Of a stretch of DNA of 64,000 bases, positions 26,921 to 37,654 are shown piece by piece (the first letter of the stretch is position 1; each line of letters starts with the position of its first letter). The notes beneath the pieces were generated by a model. The model saw only the letters and a list, made by a program, of their open reading frames with translations. It had not been told where the DNA came from and ran no database searches. This DNA is from Fusibacter ferrireducens. Lineage in GTDB: Bacteria; Bacillota; Clostridia; Peptostreptococcales; Acidaminobacteraceae. The stretch lies in assembly GCF_015352425.1 (NCBI RefSeq), contig NZ_JADKNH010000001.1:281278-345277 (forward strand), in the 5' to 3' direction. Position numbers and translations under genes: made by a program.

Positions 26921-28195
26921 TTGCATAATAAAATGCAATTGAGTAATGGCTTGAATATCGTATACCAAAGGTTAGAAGGATATAAATCCGTATGTGTAGG
27001 GGTATGGATTAAAGCGGGTTCGGCAAACGAAGATAGAGCGAATAATGGGATTTCTCACTTTATTGAACACATGTTGTTCAAGGGAACTGAGAAGAGATCT
27101 GCAAAAGAAATTGCTCTGATTATAGATGGTATAGGGGGTGAAATAAACGCCTATACCGCCAAAGAATGTACATGTTATTATGCAAAACTCTTAGGAGAAG
27201 ATCTTGAAGTGGGGTTTGATGTGTTGTCTGACATGATACAACATTCTACATTTGAAACGGAACATATGGAAGTTGAAAAAACGGTCATATTGGATGAAAT
27301 CAATATGTATGAAGATTCTGCTGAAGATCTGGTTGAAGATATATTGACGGGTATTACATTTGGAAACCATGCCTTATCATTACCTATATTGGGAACGAAA
27401 GAAACTGTCTCTGGTTTTCAGCGCGAAGACATTTTGGCATATTATTCAAAATACTATGTGGCCAATAACGCTGTTATTTCAATAGCGGGCGATTTTGATG
27501 AATCTGAACTCGAAATGTTATGCGAAAAATATTTTGGAGAGATGCCTCAGAATGATCAATTGAGGCTAGATGCAGTTAGACCAGAGTTTCATTCTGCATG
27601 TGGACATAAATATAAAGATAATGAACAAGTTCAGGTTTCTATAGATCTGCAAGGCGTTCCCTATGATGATCATAGAAGTTATGATTTAATGTTGCTTTCC
27701 AATATATTCGGTGGCAACAATAGCAGCATGTTATTTCAAAAGATTCGCGAAGAATCCGGATTATCCTATTCTATTTTTAGTCAACCTAACTTTTATGACG
27801 ATATAGGCACGCTTAATATCAGTTTTGGTGTTGCTAAGGAAAATCTTGAGCAGACGATGAAACTCATCATTGAGACCATTAATCTTTTAAAACAAAATCG
27901 GCTCTCTGAAGAAGATGTAGAGCATGCACGAGCACATTTGAGGGGCAGTTTTGTACTCGGTCTAGAGGGAACAGACAATTACATGGACTTAATTGGACGC
28001 TTGGAACTCTTTACTCAAAAAGAAAAAAACTTTGATGAGATGATGGCGAAGATAGACAACATCAAAAGGGAGACCGTGAATGCTTTGATTGATCTCTGTT
28101 TTGAAAAGGAAAAAATAGCGCTTGCCATTGTTGGCGATGTGGATGAACACTTGACGGAAATGTTGTTCAACATGCTGAAAGAGGGCATTATTTAA
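26921..28195 (+). CDS. M16 family zinc metallopeptidase (processing-peptidase type)
   Basis: A protein of about 424 residues of the insulinase/mitochondrial processing peptidase family, like the YmxG/MlpA proteins encoded beside pnp and dut in Firmicutes. The inverted zinc motif is seen as HFIEHMLFKGT, with the downstream Glu in VEKTVILDEINMYED. Two halves typical of M16 are present; no signal peptide is seen, so it is probably cytoplasmic. The TTG at 26921 is preferred because AGAGGTGGC lies just upstream; an in-frame ATG at 26900 has no ribosome-binding site. The substrate is unknown. Confidence 0.88.
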   Translation: MHNKMQLSNGLNIVYQRLEGYKSVCVGVWIKAGSANEDRANNGISHFIEHMLFKGTEKRSAKEIALIIDGIGGEINAYTAKECTCYYAKLLGEDLEVGFDVLSDMIQHSTFETEHMEVEKTVILDEINMYEDSAEDLVEDILTGITFGNHALSLPILGTKETVSGFQREDILAYYSKYYVANNAVISIAGDFDESELEMLCEKYFGEMPQNDQLRLDAVRPEFHSACGHKYKDNEQVQVSIDLQGVPYDDHRSYDLMLLSNIFGGNNSSMLFQKIREESGLSYSIFSQPNFYDDIGTLNISFGVAKENLEQTMKLIIETINLLKQNRLSEEDVEHARAHLRGSFVLGLEGTDNYMDLIGRLELFTQKEKNFDEMMAKIDNIKRETVNALIDLCFEKEKIALAIVGDVDEHLTEMLFNMLKEGII

Positions 28196-28205
28196 AATAT
28201 AAAAT

Positions 28206-28235
28206 TTGATGTTTGTCTGGATAAATTGATATAAT
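28206..28235 (+). promoter_or_regulatory. Promoter of dut
   Basis: TTGATG (28206-28211) and TATAAT (28230-28235) with an 18-base spacer. Confidence 0.6.
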
Positions 28236-28268
28236 AGAGCATATGAGTATAAAATACTGGAGGTTATC

Positions 28269-28700
28269 ATGAACATTAAAATCGTAAATAAATCGAATAA
28301 TCCATTGCCGAGCTATCAGACACTTGGCTCATCGGGCATGGATCTATTGTCTAATAATGAAACTGAGATTATTGTAAATCCAATGGAAAGAACTTTAGTG
28401 CCAACAGGTATTTATTTGGAAATCCCCGTGGGATATGAAGGCCAAGTGAGAGCACGATCTGGGTTATCTATAAAAAATGGTATTACACTGGTCAATTGTG
28501 TAGGCACGATTGACAGCGATTACAGAGGGGAACTGAGAGTTCCAATCATCAACCTGGGGAGTGAGCCCTTTAAAATCGTAAAAGGGGATCGCATTGCGCA
28601 ACTTATTATTACAAAATACGAAAGAATTTCTTGGGATCAAGTGGATTCAGTAGACGAGACAGATAGGGGTTCAGGCGGATTTGGCTCTACTGGCGTATAA
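28269..28700 (+). CDS. dut: Deoxyuridine 5'-triphosphate nucleotidohydrolase
   Basis: Trimeric dUTPase (143 residues) hydrolyses dUTP to dUMP, keeping uracil out of DNA and feeding dTMP synthesis. The conserved motifs are SSGMDLLSN (1), GQVRARSGLSIKNG (2-3), VGTIDSDYRGELRVPIIN with the catalytic Asp, GDRIAQLII (4) and the P-loop-like C-terminal GSGGFGSTG (5). GGAGG precedes the ATG. Confidence 0.97.
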   Translation: MNIKIVNKSNNPLPSYQTLGSSGMDLLSNNETEIIVNPMERTLVPTGIYLEIPVGYEGQVRARSGLSIKNGITLVNCVGTIDSDYRGELRVPIINLGSEPFKIVKGDRIAQLIITKYERISWDQVDSVDETDRGSGGFGSTGV

Positions 28701-28725
28701 ACAGGTTTAAAATACAGAGGTAAAA

Positions 28726-29922
28726 ATGTCTATTATTGTGCAAAAATATGGTGGCACCTCAGTCTCTACAGAAGAGGGAAGAAACATTATTGTTTCAAAT
28801 GCCGAGAAAGTAATATCATGTGGTGATCAATTGGTTATTGTGGTTTCTGCAATGGGGCGAAAGGGTGCGCCCTACGCTACAGATACTTTGATTCACATGT
28901 ATCAACAGCCTCATTATGAGATGAACACGGCAGATTTAGATTTATTGATGAGTTGTGGCGAGACCATCTCAGCGGCTTACATTTCTAATTGGTTACGGGG
29001 AAAGGGCATTAAAGCAAGGGCTCTGATGGGATATCAAGCTGGCATTATAACAGATGGCATTGCTGGAAATGCCACTGTGAAAAAAGTGAACACCGATAAA
29101 ATCAGAGACCTTTTAGATTTGGGCTATGTAACAGTTGTGACTGGGTTTCAAGGGATATCTGAATTAGGAGATATCACAACACTTGGAAGAGGTGGCTCCG
29201 ACACAACTGCCGTTATTTTGGGAGAAGCTTTAAATGCTGAATACATTGAGATTTATACGGATGTTGACGGGGTTATGACTGCTGATCCAAGACATGTAAA
29301 TAACGCAAAAGTTTTGAATACAATCAGTTATGAGGAAATGCATCAAATGGCTCTTGATGGCGCCAAGGTAGTAGATCCCAAGGCAGTTGCAATTGCCAAG
29401 AGAAGCAATAGGCCTCTGTTTATTAAAAACACTTTTTCAGAAGGCGTGGGAACGCTTATTCATGGTGCGCATACGCCTGAAGCCAATAAAATAGTGACAG
29501 CAGTGGCTCACAAGAATAATATTATACAAGTAAAGATTCAAGTCGATAACTACGATCCTAAATTTGAACAGTTGCTTCAAGCGATAGAAAAGGCAAGCAT
29601 TTCCATTGATCTCATCAGTTTTCTTGAAGACGAAAAGATCTTTACGGTGGATCATATACATCAAAAGACGATACTCGATTTAACGCATTCACTTGACCTT
29701 GCAAGTCACATTACGGAATCGTGTTCTAAAGTGACCGTAATAGGGCATGGTATTCATGGTGTTCCAGGCGTTATGAAGCGCGTCGCATTGGCGTTGACGC
29801 GCAATAAGGTGAGTATTTTACAAACTTCAGATTCTTATACGACAATCTCCTGTTTGGTGAGGGAGCAAGAATTGACAAGAGCAATACAAGCATTACATGA
29901 TGAATTTGGATTAAACAACTAG
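28726..29922 (+). CDS. Aspartate kinase
   Basis: A monofunctional aspartokinase (398 residues) that phosphorylates aspartate at the start of lysine, diaminopimelate, threonine and methionine synthesis. The N-terminal kinase domain shows [50 protein letters not shown] and [13 protein letters not shown]. Two ACT regulatory modules follow from about residue 260, so feedback control by an amino acid is expected. Which isozyme type (LysC or DapG) cannot be decided. It lies between dut and ftsK, 14 bases before the latter. Confidence 0.95.
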   Translation: MSIIVQKYGGTSVSTEEGRNIIVSNAEKVISCGDQLVIVVSAMGRKGAPYATDTLIHMYQQPHYEMNTADLDLLMSCGETISAAYISNWLRGKGIKARALMGYQAGIITDGIAGNATVKKVNTDKIRDLLDLGYVTVVTGFQGISELGDITTLGRGGSDTTAVILGEALNAEYIEIYTDVDGVMTADPRHVNNAKVLNTISYEEMHQMALDGAKVVDPKAVAIAKRSNRPLFIKNTFSEGVGTLIHGAHTPEANKIVTAVAHKNNIIQVKIQVDNYDPKFEQLLQAIEKASISIDLISFLEDEKIFTVDHIHQKTILDLTHSLDLASHITESCSKVTVIGHGIHGVPGVMKRVALALTRNKVSILQTSDSYTTISCLVREQELTRAIQALHDEFGLNN

Positions 29923-29936
29923 ACGGAGGTGATCCT

Positions 29937-32894
29937 TTGGCTACCCCAAAGACTACAAAGAGAAATACAACAAGAAAAAAAGCACCTACCACAACCAGTA
30001 GGAGTAGAACCACTGCGAAAAAACCCGTTAAAAAAACTGCTAAAGAGTTAGAACATCAATATAAAGTTACGTATGAGCTTAAAATGATTGCTCTAGTTGC
30101 ATTTACATTGTTTACAATGTTGAGTCTGTATACTACAACCGTGGGACAACTGGGGCATGCGATTAAAAATATCTATTTAGGTTTATTTTCATATGTTGGT
30201 TTTATTTTGCCTGTTTTCATCTTTATTTATATTTTTGTGCACATCAATATGAATTTTAGACCTGCAAAAAAAAGAATTTATATTGCCATGTCATTGATTC
30301 TCCTCGGCGCCATGATTTTGACGACAATGATGGTTTTTTCAGGTGTTGAAAGAGATTTATTCAAATTGAATTCAAACTTTGGAATAGCTGAGCAGTATAA
30401 GACGACTTTTGCCAGAAGTATTTTACTCAAAGGCGGTGGGATTATTGGAGAGCTGATTACCTTTGGAGTACTCAAGTTGATTGGCAATATTGGTGCGTTT
30501 ATTTTGATTATCGTCTCTTTTGTATCCGGTTTCATCGTTTGGACCAGAATCTCGATTCATGATTTGTGGGAAGAAAAACGGAAAAAACAACTTGAAAAAA
30601 AACGCATAAAACAAGAAGAAATCGCTAGGTTGATGGAAGCTCGAGCTGTGAGCGAGCCACCTCAACCTGAATCTGTATTAAATGCAAATGGTCAAAAAAA
30701 AGGTTCTCAGAAAGAGGTGCCTCAAAGAGTGGTGCCTCAACATAATGTTGAAGCAGACTCTGAACATTTTTTAAATACGCTAGATAATTATCGAAAAGCT
30801 TCAAGAAAAAAAGATGTCAAGGCTTTTGATTATGATTCATATGAAAAGGTGGACGATCAAAAGGTACAGAGTGACGAAGTGAAAAGTGATATTCCAACAG
30901 CTAATATGCACAAATCATCTGTGCCGCCTATGCCTGTTGTGCCACCAGTTCATCACTCGGCGCCAGAGTTGGTTATGTCCAGTGCAAAGTCAAATCTTAA
31001 GAGCGATTCAAAGGATGCTTTTCAAAGGGATTTGCAAGCTAAACCCAAAGTTGATCCAGAAGTTAAGGTGCAATCTGAACCATCAGTGACAGAGACTATG
31101 ACTTCCAAAACGGATTCGGAAGTAAAACTGGCTGAGTCCTATGAAGATGAGGCGACCAGAGAACCTGATAGTGTTCCAAAACACATGGCGACAACTACTG
31201 AATCATCAGATAAAAAAGTGGTTAAAATCAAAGAGAAGGACATTGAACCAGAAGTTAGACAAAGCGTCAATGATGAAATTAAAGAAAATATTACAAAACC
31301 AGTGGAACATTATGTTTTGCCACCAATTAGCTTGTTGAAGGACAATAAAAATGCTCAATTTTTAGAAAATCAAGAAGAGTATATTGAAATGGCAAAATTA
31401 CTAGAAGAGACCCTTGTCAACTTCAATGTCGATGCAAAAGTGATTTCTGTCAAACGTGGGCCGACGATTACCATGTTTGAAGTTCAATTGAGCCCAGGTG
31501 TAAAAGTCAGTAAAATTGTTGGGTTAAGTGAGGATATAGCGCTGAACTTGGCCACAAGTCATGTGAGAATTGCACCTATACCTGGAAAAGCGGCCATTGG
31601 CATAGAAGTCCCTAATAAAGTCACTTCAATGGTCACCATAAAAGAGGTTTTAAACTCGCAGGAGTTTAAAAAACAAACTTCAAAAATCACGATTGGACTT
31701 GGAAAGGATATATCCGGAAATGCAATTGTTGGTGATCTTGCGAGCATGCCACATTTACTCATTGCAGGGGCCACTGGGTCAGGAAAGTCCGTCTGTGTTA
31801 ACACCATCATTTCCAGTATCTTATTTAACGCGCGTCCAGATGAAGTTAAATTCTTGATGATAGATCCCAAAGTCGTCGAACTCAGTACGTATAATGGGAT
31901 TCCGCATTTGATTTTGCCTGTTGTCACAGATGCTAAAAAAGCATCTATAGCATTGAACTGGGCAGTAAATGAAATGACGAGACGGTATAAGCTGTTTGCA
32001 GAATTAACGGTTCGTGACATGAAGGGATACAACAAAAAAGCGAAACCACAAGGGTTAGAACTATTGCCTCAAATTGTGGTGATCATTGATGAACTTGCAG
32101 ATTTGATGATGGTGGCACCAAACCAAGTTGAAGATGCAATCTGTAGACTTGCTCAAATGGCCAGGGCTGCTGGAATTCACTTGATCGTAGCAACTCAGCG
32201 ACCATCTGTTGATGTCATAACGGGATTGATTAAAGCCAATATCCCTTCTAGAATTGCATTTTCAGTGTCTTCTGCGATTGATTCGAGGACGATTATTGAC
32301 ATGAGTGGTGCAGAAAAATTACTGGGCAAGGGTGATATGCTCTTTTATCCTGTTGGTGCAGCTAAGCCTAAACGTACTCAAGGGGCATTTATGTCTGACG
32401 ATGAAGTCGAAGGGGTCGTCAACTTTATTAAAAATCAATCTGTAGAGGTGACTTACAATGAGTCTATTTTGGATGATGTCCAAAGTGTAGAGCAGGATTT
32501 TGAAGAAGCGGATGAATACCTTGAAGAGGCCATAAGAGTTGTTTTAGACTCTGGACAAGCTTCAGCGTCCATGATGCAAAGAAAATTTAGAGTGGGTTAC
32601 AATAGAGCGGCGAGAATGATCGATTCCATGGAAGAACGTGGCCTAATCGGACCTTCTAGAGGCAGCAAACCGAGAGAAGTACTCATGACAATGGCGGAAT
32701 TTGATGCGATGTACGATCATTCAGATTCTGAGGATGCATCGAATGATGATTTAAATATTTCAGATGTATCCGATTATAATCAAGACAATGACATTGAGTT
32801 TGATTTGGATGATCATCAAGAGATGCCTTCTGATGATGATCTCTACGATCCTGCTGATTTTGAAGAAAAAAGTGTTGATGATTCTGAAATATAA
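29937..32894 (+). CDS. ftsK: DNA translocase FtsK/SpoIIIE
   Basis: A hexameric DNA pump of 985 residues that clears chromosomes from the division or sporulation septum. After a basic Thr/Lys-rich N-terminus there are four membrane helices (about residues 45-200), then a long charged linker (about 205-470) and the motor domain. Walker A is GATGSGKS at 611-618, and Walker B lies in [13 protein letters not shown]. The C-terminal winged-helix gamma domain ([19 protein letters not shown]) reads orienting sequences. An acidic tail of about 60 residues follows. The start is TTG with a near-perfect CGGAGGTGATCC site upstream. Confidence 0.97.
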   Translation: MATPKTTKRNTTRKKAPTTTSRSRTTAKKPVKKTAKELEHQYKVTYELKMIALVAFTLFTMLSLYTTTVGQLGHAIKNIYLGLFSYVGFILPVFIFIYIFVHINMNFRPAKKRIYIAMSLILLGAMILTTMMVFSGVERDLFKLNSNFGIAEQYKTTFARSILLKGGGIIGELITFGVLKLIGNIGAFILIIVSFVSGFIVWTRISIHDLWEEKRKKQLEKKRIKQEEIARLMEARAVSEPPQPESVLNANGQKKGSQKEVPQRVVPQHNVEADSEHFLNTLDNYRKASRKKDVKAFDYDSYEKVDDQKVQSDEVKSDIPTANMHKSSVPPMPVVPPVHHSAPELVMSSAKSNLKSDSKDAFQRDLQAKPKVDPEVKVQSEPSVTETMTSKTDSEVKLAESYEDEATREPDSVPKHMATTTESSDKKVVKIKEKDIEPEVRQSVNDEIKENITKPVEHYVLPPISLLKDNKNAQFLENQEEYIEMAKLLEETLVNFNVDAKVISVKRGPTITMFEVQLSPGVKVSKIVGLSEDIALNLATSHVRIAPIPGKAAIGIEVPNKVTSMVTIKEVLNSQEFKKQTSKITIGLGKDISGNAIVGDLASMPHLLIAGATGSGKSVCVNTIISSILFNARPDEVKFLMIDPKVVELSTYNGIPHLILPVVTDAKKASIALNWAVNEMTRRYKLFAELTVRDMKGYNKKAKPQGLELLPQIVVIIDELADLMMVAPNQVEDAICRLAQMARAAGIHLIVATQRPSVDVITGLIKANIPSRIAFSVSSAIDSRTIIDMSGAEKLLGKGDMLFYPVGAAKPKRTQGAFMSDDEVEGVVNFIKNQSVEVTYNESILDDVQSVEQDFEEADEYLEEAIRVVLDSGQASASMMQRKFRVGYNRAARMIDSMEERGLIGPSRGSKPREVLMTMAEFDAMYDHSDSEDASNDDLNISDVSDYNQDNDIEFDLDDHQEMPSDDDLYDPADFEEKSVDDSEI

Positions 32895-32941
32895 TGATAG
32901 ATTGACACTAGATAGAATATAATAGAGAATATGAGGATATT

Positions 32942-34282
32942 ATGAAAAAACTTTTTATTGAAACTTTAGGGTGTTCCAAGAATCTTGTAGATTCAGAGCA
33001 GATGTTGGGGCTATTGGATGAATCTTATACATTGTGTGATCAACCTGAAGAGGCTGAGATTTTAATTGTAAATACATGTTCATTTATTCATGATGCCAAG
33101 GAAGAGTCTATCAATGTAATTTTGGATTTTGCAAAGCTGAAAGCGGAAGGCGTTCTGGAAACCTTAATCGTAACGGGTTGTTTATCACAGAGATATCCGG
33201 AAGAACTTTTGGCAGAAATACCCGAGATTGATGCCATCATTGGTACCAGTAATTTTTACAAAGTGGACGAAGTCATAAAAAAATTAGATCAAGATAGGAC
33301 TCAAAAGATTTTTATGGAATCCGTGGATCTTCAGATTCCTGAGAATTTGCCTAGAATATTGACGACACCAAGTTACTCAGCCTATCTAAAAATTGCTGAG
33401 GGCTGTGATAACCGATGTACGTATTGCATCATTCCAAAACTCAGAGGCAAGTATCGTTCAAGAGTACTTGAAGATATTATAGATGAAGCCAAGGATTTGG
33501 TTTCAATGGGTGTCAAAGAACTCATTTTGATTGCTCAAGATACTTCTAGATATGGTATAGATCTTTATGAAAAGCCAACTTTACCCAAGCTTTTGACAGC
33601 ACTTAATGCAATTGAGGGGTTAAAGTGGATCAGAGTTCAGTATTCGTATCCTGACATACTGGATGATGATCTGTTGGAAGGCTTTTTCTCAAATGACAAA
33701 GTGGTCAATTATTTTGATATTCCAATCCAGCATGCAAGTGATAAAATATTAAAGTTGATGAACCGTAAAACAACACACGATGACATATTAAACATCATCC
33801 AAAAAATTAGAAAGAGAGATCCAGAAGCTGTGATCAGGACCACGTGCATTGTTGGATTTCCTGGAGAGACAGAGCAAGACTTTAATGAACTTTTGACGTT
33901 GGTGAGAACCGTTAAGTTTGATCGTCTAGGTGCCTTTACCTACTCGAATGAAGAAAACACACCTGCATTTAAACTGCCAAATCAAGTGCCTGAAGCGGTC
34001 ATGGTTGAACGTAGAGATGCACTTATGGCGTTACAAATGAACATTTCTGAAAGTCTCTGTTATTCAAAAGTGGGCAAAGTCTATGAAGTCGTTGTAGAAG
34101 AAGTTGTAGAAGAGAACAAGCTTTATGTTGGACGTACTCAATATGATTCTCCGGAAATTGATGGTGTGGTTTATATAAACACTGTTGGGCCGTTAGAAAT
34201 AGGGCACTTTATTCAGGTGAAAATTATTGATGCGTTGGAATATGATGTCATTGGAGAGGTGTATCATGAACATAGCAAATAA
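32942..34282 (+). CDS. rimO: Ribosomal protein S12 methylthiotransferase RimO
   Basis: A radical SAM methylthiotransferase (446 residues) acting on Asp in ribosomal protein S12. The N-terminal cluster cysteines appear as LGCSKNLVDSEQM, NTCSFIHDAKEES and VTGCLSQRYPEEL. The radical SAM motif is EGCDNRCTYCIIPKLRG, and a C-terminal TRAM domain ends the protein. The combination LGCSKN plus CDNRCTYC distinguishes RimO from MiaB. Its last 17 bases overlap pgsA. Confidence 0.96.
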   Translation: MKKLFIETLGCSKNLVDSEQMLGLLDESYTLCDQPEEAEILIVNTCSFIHDAKEESINVILDFAKLKAEGVLETLIVTGCLSQRYPEELLAEIPEIDAIIGTSNFYKVDEVIKKLDQDRTQKIFMESVDLQIPENLPRILTTPSYSAYLKIAEGCDNRCTYCIIPKLRGKYRSRVLEDIIDEAKDLVSMGVKELILIAQDTSRYGIDLYEKPTLPKLLTALNAIEGLKWIRVQYSYPDILDDDLLEGFFSNDKVVNYFDIPIQHASDKILKLMNRKTTHDDILNIIQKIRKRDPEAVIRTTCIVGFPGETEQDFNELLTLVRTVKFDRLGAFTYSNEENTPAFKLPNQVPEAVMVERRDALMALQMNISESLCYSKVGKVYEVVVEEVVEENKLYVGRTQYDSPEIDGVVYINTVGPLEIGHFIQVKIIDALEYDVIGEVYHEHSK

Positions 34283-34790
34283 ATTGACACTCTTGAGAAT
34301 TATTTTGATTCCAGTAATGATCTTCTTTTTGTTGAATAAAATGATGCTACTTGCACTTGTTGTCTTTGCAGTTGCCTCTTTTACAGATTTTTTAGATGGT
34401 CATTTGGCACGAAAGTTAAACTTGATCACGAATTTTGGCAAATTTATGGATCCGCTTGCCGATAAGCTTTTGGTCATGTCTGCATTGATATGCTTTGTTG
34501 AGCTTGGCAAAATAAGTTCGTGGATTGTGATTATAATCATATCGAGAGAGCTTATTGTGAGTATTTTTAGAGCGATTGCCGCAGCAGAGGGCGTTGTCAT
34601 TTCGGCTGGATGGTGGGGTAAATCCAAAACGATATCTCAAATGATTATGATTATCGTGATCTTGATGAATAATTTTCCGTTTTCTTTGGTCTCTTTCCCG
34701 ATGGATACTATCCTGATAGGGGTTGCAACCATATTGACAATTATATCCGGTTATGATTATATTGCTAGAAATAAGCAAGTACTCAAATAA
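34266..34790 (+). CDS. pgsA: CDP-diacylglycerol-glycerol-3-phosphate 3-phosphatidyltransferase
   Basis: PgsA (174 residues) makes phosphatidylglycerophosphate from CDP-DAG in the membrane. The CDP-alcohol phosphotransferase signature DG-x2-AR-x8-G-x3-D-x3-D is seen: DGHLARKLNLITNFGKFM with DPLADK. About five hydrophobic helices are present. The ATG at 34266 is chosen because GAGAGGTG lies upstream inside rimO and the N-terminus (MNIANKLTLLRI) is family-typical; a longer reading from 34227 has no support. Confidence 0.95.
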   Translation: MNIANKLTLLRIILIPVMIFFLLNKMMLLALVVFAVASFTDFLDGHLARKLNLITNFGKFMDPLADKLLVMSALICFVELGKISSWIVIIIISRELIVSIFRAIAAAEGVVISAGWWGKSKTISQMIMIIVILMNNFPFSLVSFPMDTILIGVATILTIISGYDYIARNKQVLK

Positions 34791-34794
34791 AAAG

Positions 34795-34831
34795 CGCTAG
34801 GGGGGCATAAAATAGTCATGTCACCCTAGCG
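34795..34831 (+). terminator. Hairpin after pgsA, probable terminator
   Basis: CGCTAGGG (34795-34802) pairs with CCCTAGCG (34824-34831) around a 21-base loop. A poor T run follows, so the function as terminator is uncertain. Confidence 0.5.
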
Positions 34832-34911
34832 TGTTATCTATTATTAAAAAAAATGCACATAATATGTTGAAATGCGTACAGCGTAAATTCAGAATTAGAG
34901 GGGGTAAAACG

Positions 34912-36174
34912 ATGATAGAGTCTTCAAGATATCTAAAAGCAGGCATACTGGCAATTGGAACTGAGTTGCTCATGGGGCAGACGGTTAATACGAATGCCAC
35001 TTTTTTAAGTCAAAAATTGAATGAAATTGGCATTGGTGTTTATTATCACTTAACGGTGGGCGATAATCCTTTGAGAATTGAAAATATGTTGAATTTGCTC
35101 ATAGCAGAATGTGATATTATCTTTACTACTGGTGGTCTCGGGCCAACTCAAGATGATATTACAAAGGATATCATTGCAAAATCTTTGGGTCTTGAAATGG
35201 TTTTTGATCCACACAGCATGGAACGCATTGAAAAGAGATTTAGGCACTTTAATCGCGTCATGACTGAAAATAATAAGAGGCAAGCTTATTTTCCAGAAAA
35301 TGCTCTGATTTTGGACAATGATATGGGGACGGCACCTGCTTGTATTATAAAATTAGAAGCTTTGAATAAACATATTGTCGTTCTCCCTGGGCCACCAAAA
35401 GAGATGAAATGGTTATATGACGAATATATTCAAGATTACCTGATGCATTTGAATCCGCTTAAAATGTTTTCCAAGTATTTGAGCGTGTATGATCTGGGAG
35501 AGTCCAGTACGGAAGATGCGCTTCTAGATCTTATCAATGAACAGACGGATCCGACAATTGCCACTTATGCAGGCGATGGCAAAGTGCTTGTTCGTGTGAC
35601 TTCGTTTGGTCATACAGAAGAGGCTTGCCAACAAAGTGTCAATTCGATGGTGGCTGAAATCAAAAAGAGAATAGGACGTTATATTATTTCAGAAGAAGGC
35701 AAGGATATCAGCGAAGTTGTGGCATCTATGCTCCTCGAAAAGAATTTGTCCATCTCTTTTGTCGAATCTTGCACAGGTGGAAAATTGGTTGAAAGTATTG
35801 TCAAATTCAGCGGCGTTTCTAAAGTCGTAGACCGTGGGATTGTAACGTACTCTAATAAAGCCAAAATCGATGAAGTCGGCGTTTCAGAAGCAACGCTACT
35901 GACACATGGCGCCGTAAGCCATGAAACTTGTTTTGAGATGGTTAAGGGACTTTGCGAGAAAACAGGGTCAACTCTTGGTATATCTACAACAGGCATAGCG
36001 GGACCATCAGGTGGAACATCTGAAAAACCTGTGGGCCTTGTGTATATTGGCCTAAAAATTGGACATAAAATTATGACTTTTGAAAATCACTTCTCTGGGG
36101 ATCGACTAACAGTACAGAATAGAACCGTCAACAAAGCTTTAAAAATGCTCTATGATGAAATCTCAAAATTATAG
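34912..36174 (+). CDS. cinA: CinA family protein (competence/damage-inducible)
   Basis: A 420-residue protein with an N-terminal MoCF-like nucleotide-binding domain (GILAIGTELLMGQTVNTNA, FTTGGLGPTQDDITKDI) and a C-terminal CinA/PncC domain (SFVESCTGGKLVESIVKFSG, GISTTGIAGPSGGTSEKPVG). CinA proteins couple ADP-ribose pyrophosphatase and NMN deamidase activities in NAD recycling. The ATG at 34912 follows AGAGGGGGT; an earlier in-frame start at 34831 would run through the preceding hairpin. The gene precedes recA, as in many Gram-positive bacteria. Confidence 0.94.
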   Translation: MIESSRYLKAGILAIGTELLMGQTVNTNATFLSQKLNEIGIGVYYHLTVGDNPLRIENMLNLLIAECDIIFTTGGLGPTQDDITKDIIAKSLGLEMVFDPHSMERIEKRFRHFNRVMTENNKRQAYFPENALILDNDMGTAPACIIKLEALNKHIVVLPGPPKEMKWLYDEYIQDYLMHLNPLKMFSKYLSVYDLGESSTEDALLDLINEQTDPTIATYAGDGKVLVRVTSFGHTEEACQQSVNSMVAEIKKRIGRYIISEEGKDISEVVASMLLEKNLSISFVESCTGGKLVESIVKFSGVSKVVDRGIVTYSNKAKIDEVGVSEATLLTHGAVSHETCFEMVKGLCEKTGSTLGISTTGIAGPSGGTSEKPVGLVYIGLKIGHKIMTFENHFSGDRLTVQNRTVNKALKMLYDEISKL

Positions 36175-36283
36175 ATGAGAACATATTTTGGATGGTCCGA
36201 AAGGGTAAAGTAGATCAAATAGGACTTTACAAAATGTAAAAAAATGGATATTATATAGATGGATGAAATTTTTACAAAAAGAC

Positions 36284-36311
36284 TGGACAGAAGAAGACAA
36301 TGTGTTATAAT
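36284..36311 (+). promoter_or_regulatory. Promoter of recA
   Basis: TGGACA (36284-36289) and TATAAT (36306-36311) with a 16-base spacer, about 45 bases before the recA start. Confidence 0.7.
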
Positions 36312-36317
36312 GAAATA

Positions 36318-36329
36318 GAACAAATGTTC
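36318..36329 (+). promoter_or_regulatory. LexA/DinR-type operator of recA
   Basis: GAACAAATGTTC matches the inner part of the Gram-positive SOS box (GAAC-N4-GTTC). It begins 6 bases after the -10 box, at the transcription start, where a repressor would block initiation. Confidence 0.75.
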
Positions 36330-36355
36330 TTACAAAAAGGTGGGTGTTTAATTAG

Positions 36356-37369
36356 ATGAGCGAAAGACAAAAAGCATTAGATAATGTACTTGGACAAATC
36401 GAAAAGCAGTTTGGTAAGGGATCTATCATGAAACTTGGTGATGATTCTGCAAAGATGAATATTGAAAGCATACCTACGGGATCAATTGATTTAGATGTCG
36501 CACTTGGTATAGGCGGTATACCTAAAGGTAGAATTGTTGAAATATATGGTCCTGAATCATCCGGTAAGACCACAGTAACACTTCATATGATTGCTGAGGC
36601 TCAGAAACGTGGTGGTGTTGCAGCGTTTATAGATGCAGAGCATGCATTAGATCCTGTGTATGCTTCTAAAATTGGTGTAGATATTGATGAGCTTATTGTG
36701 TCTCAACCTGATACTGGAGAGCAAGCACTTGAAATTGTAGATGCACTTGTCAGAAGTGGGGCAATTGATATCGTCGTTATTGACTCAGTTGCAGCTTTAG
36801 TGCCTAAAGCGGAGATTACTGGAGAAATGGGTGACTCTCATATGGGGTTACAGGCTCGTTTGATGTCTCAAGCACTTAGAAAGTTAACGGGTATAATCAA
36901 TCGATCTAATTGTACGGTTATCTTTATAAATCAGTTGAGGATGAAAATTGGGGTTATGTTTGGTAATCCTGAGACGACAACAGGAGGCAATGCACTTAAG
37001 TTTTATGCTTCTATCAGATTAGATGTTAGAAAGATTGATACAATTAAAAAAGACAGTGAAATCATCGGCAGTCGAACTCGAGTCAAAGTCGTTAAAAATA
37101 AAGTGGCACCACCTTTTAAACAAGCTGAATTTGACATCATGTATGGCACGGGTATTTCTAAAGAGGGCAGTATACTGGATGTGGCAACAAATGCAGAGAT
37201 TATTAAGAAATCAGGCTCTTGGTACAGTTATGAAGGCAATAAGATTGGTCAAGGTAGAGAGAATGTTAAAGAATATCTCATACAAAATCCTGAAGTCTGT
37301 GATGTAATTGAAAAAGAGGTCCGACGTTTCTATAATCTTGAAGAGGAAGCTTCGAAGGAAAGTGAATAG
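36356..37369 (+). CDS. recA: Recombinase RecA
   Basis: RecA (337 residues) forms filaments on single-stranded DNA for strand exchange and stimulates LexA self-cleavage. Seen are the N-terminal [20 protein letters not shown], Walker A GPESSGKT at residues 65-72, [17 protein letters not shown] (Walker B), loop L2 ([20 protein letters not shown]) and the C-terminal domain. AAAGGTGG lies about 11 bases before the ATG. An SOS box overlaps its transcription start, so damage induction is expected. Confidence 0.99.
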   Translation: MSERQKALDNVLGQIEKQFGKGSIMKLGDDSAKMNIESIPTGSIDLDVALGIGGIPKGRIVEIYGPESSGKTTVTLHMIAEAQKRGGVAAFIDAEHALDPVYASKIGVDIDELIVSQPDTGEQALEIVDALVRSGAIDIVVIDSVAALVPKAEITGEMGDSHMGLQARLMSQALRKLTGIINRSNCTVIFINQLRMKIGVMFGNPETTTGGNALKFYASIRLDVRKIDTIKKDSEIIGSRTRVKVVKNKVAPPFKQAEFDIMYGTGISKEGSILDVATNAEIIKKSGSWYSYEGNKIGQGRENVKEYLIQNPEVCDVIEKEVRRFYNLEEEASKESE

Positions 37370-37396
37370 GTAAAGAGCGTATATAGGCATTGATAT

Positions 37397-37432
37397 AAAA
37401 GCCACTTTAATTTAATTAAGGTGGCTTTTGCA
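37397..37432 (+). terminator. Intrinsic terminator of recA
   Basis: AAAAGCCACTTTAATT and AATTAAGGTGGCTTTT form a 16-base stem with one wobble, followed by a short T run and GCATAA. Confidence 0.85.
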
Positions 37433-37576
37433 TAATTAGGGCATAAATAGATAAAGAGCTTGGTCGTTTTTAGGCTGTGATGTAGAAGCTATTTGAGAAA
37501 AGTGCTTGGAGCCACTAAAATAGGAATGCCTAAAATAATATTTCAAAAATTATCAATAAAAGTCAGCCGGCATTTA

Positions 37577-37605
37577 TTGCATATGCCCATTATTTGTGAT
37601 ATCAT
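37577..37605 (+). promoter_or_regulatory. Promoter of the cobalamin-riboswitch transcript
   Basis: TTGCAT (37577-37582) and TATCAT (37600-37605) are spaced by 17 bases. The -10 region ATTTGTGATATCATA is directly repeated as ATTTGTGGTATCATA 16 bases later, giving a second possible -10 (TGGTATCAT, extended). The bases 37433-37576 before it hold nothing recognisable. Confidence 0.55.
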
Positions 37606-37654
37606 AATTTGTGGTATCATAATGAAAAAGTTAATATTTTTATTTGCGGTCACC

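Noticed and set aside
30886..31338. Short frames inside the ftsK linker
   Set aside because: They lie within a long, well-supported coding frame and reflect its low-complexity codons.
32902..32926. TTGACA and TATAAT before rimO as a promoter
   Set aside because: The spacer is only about 10 bases, too short for a sigma-A promoter.
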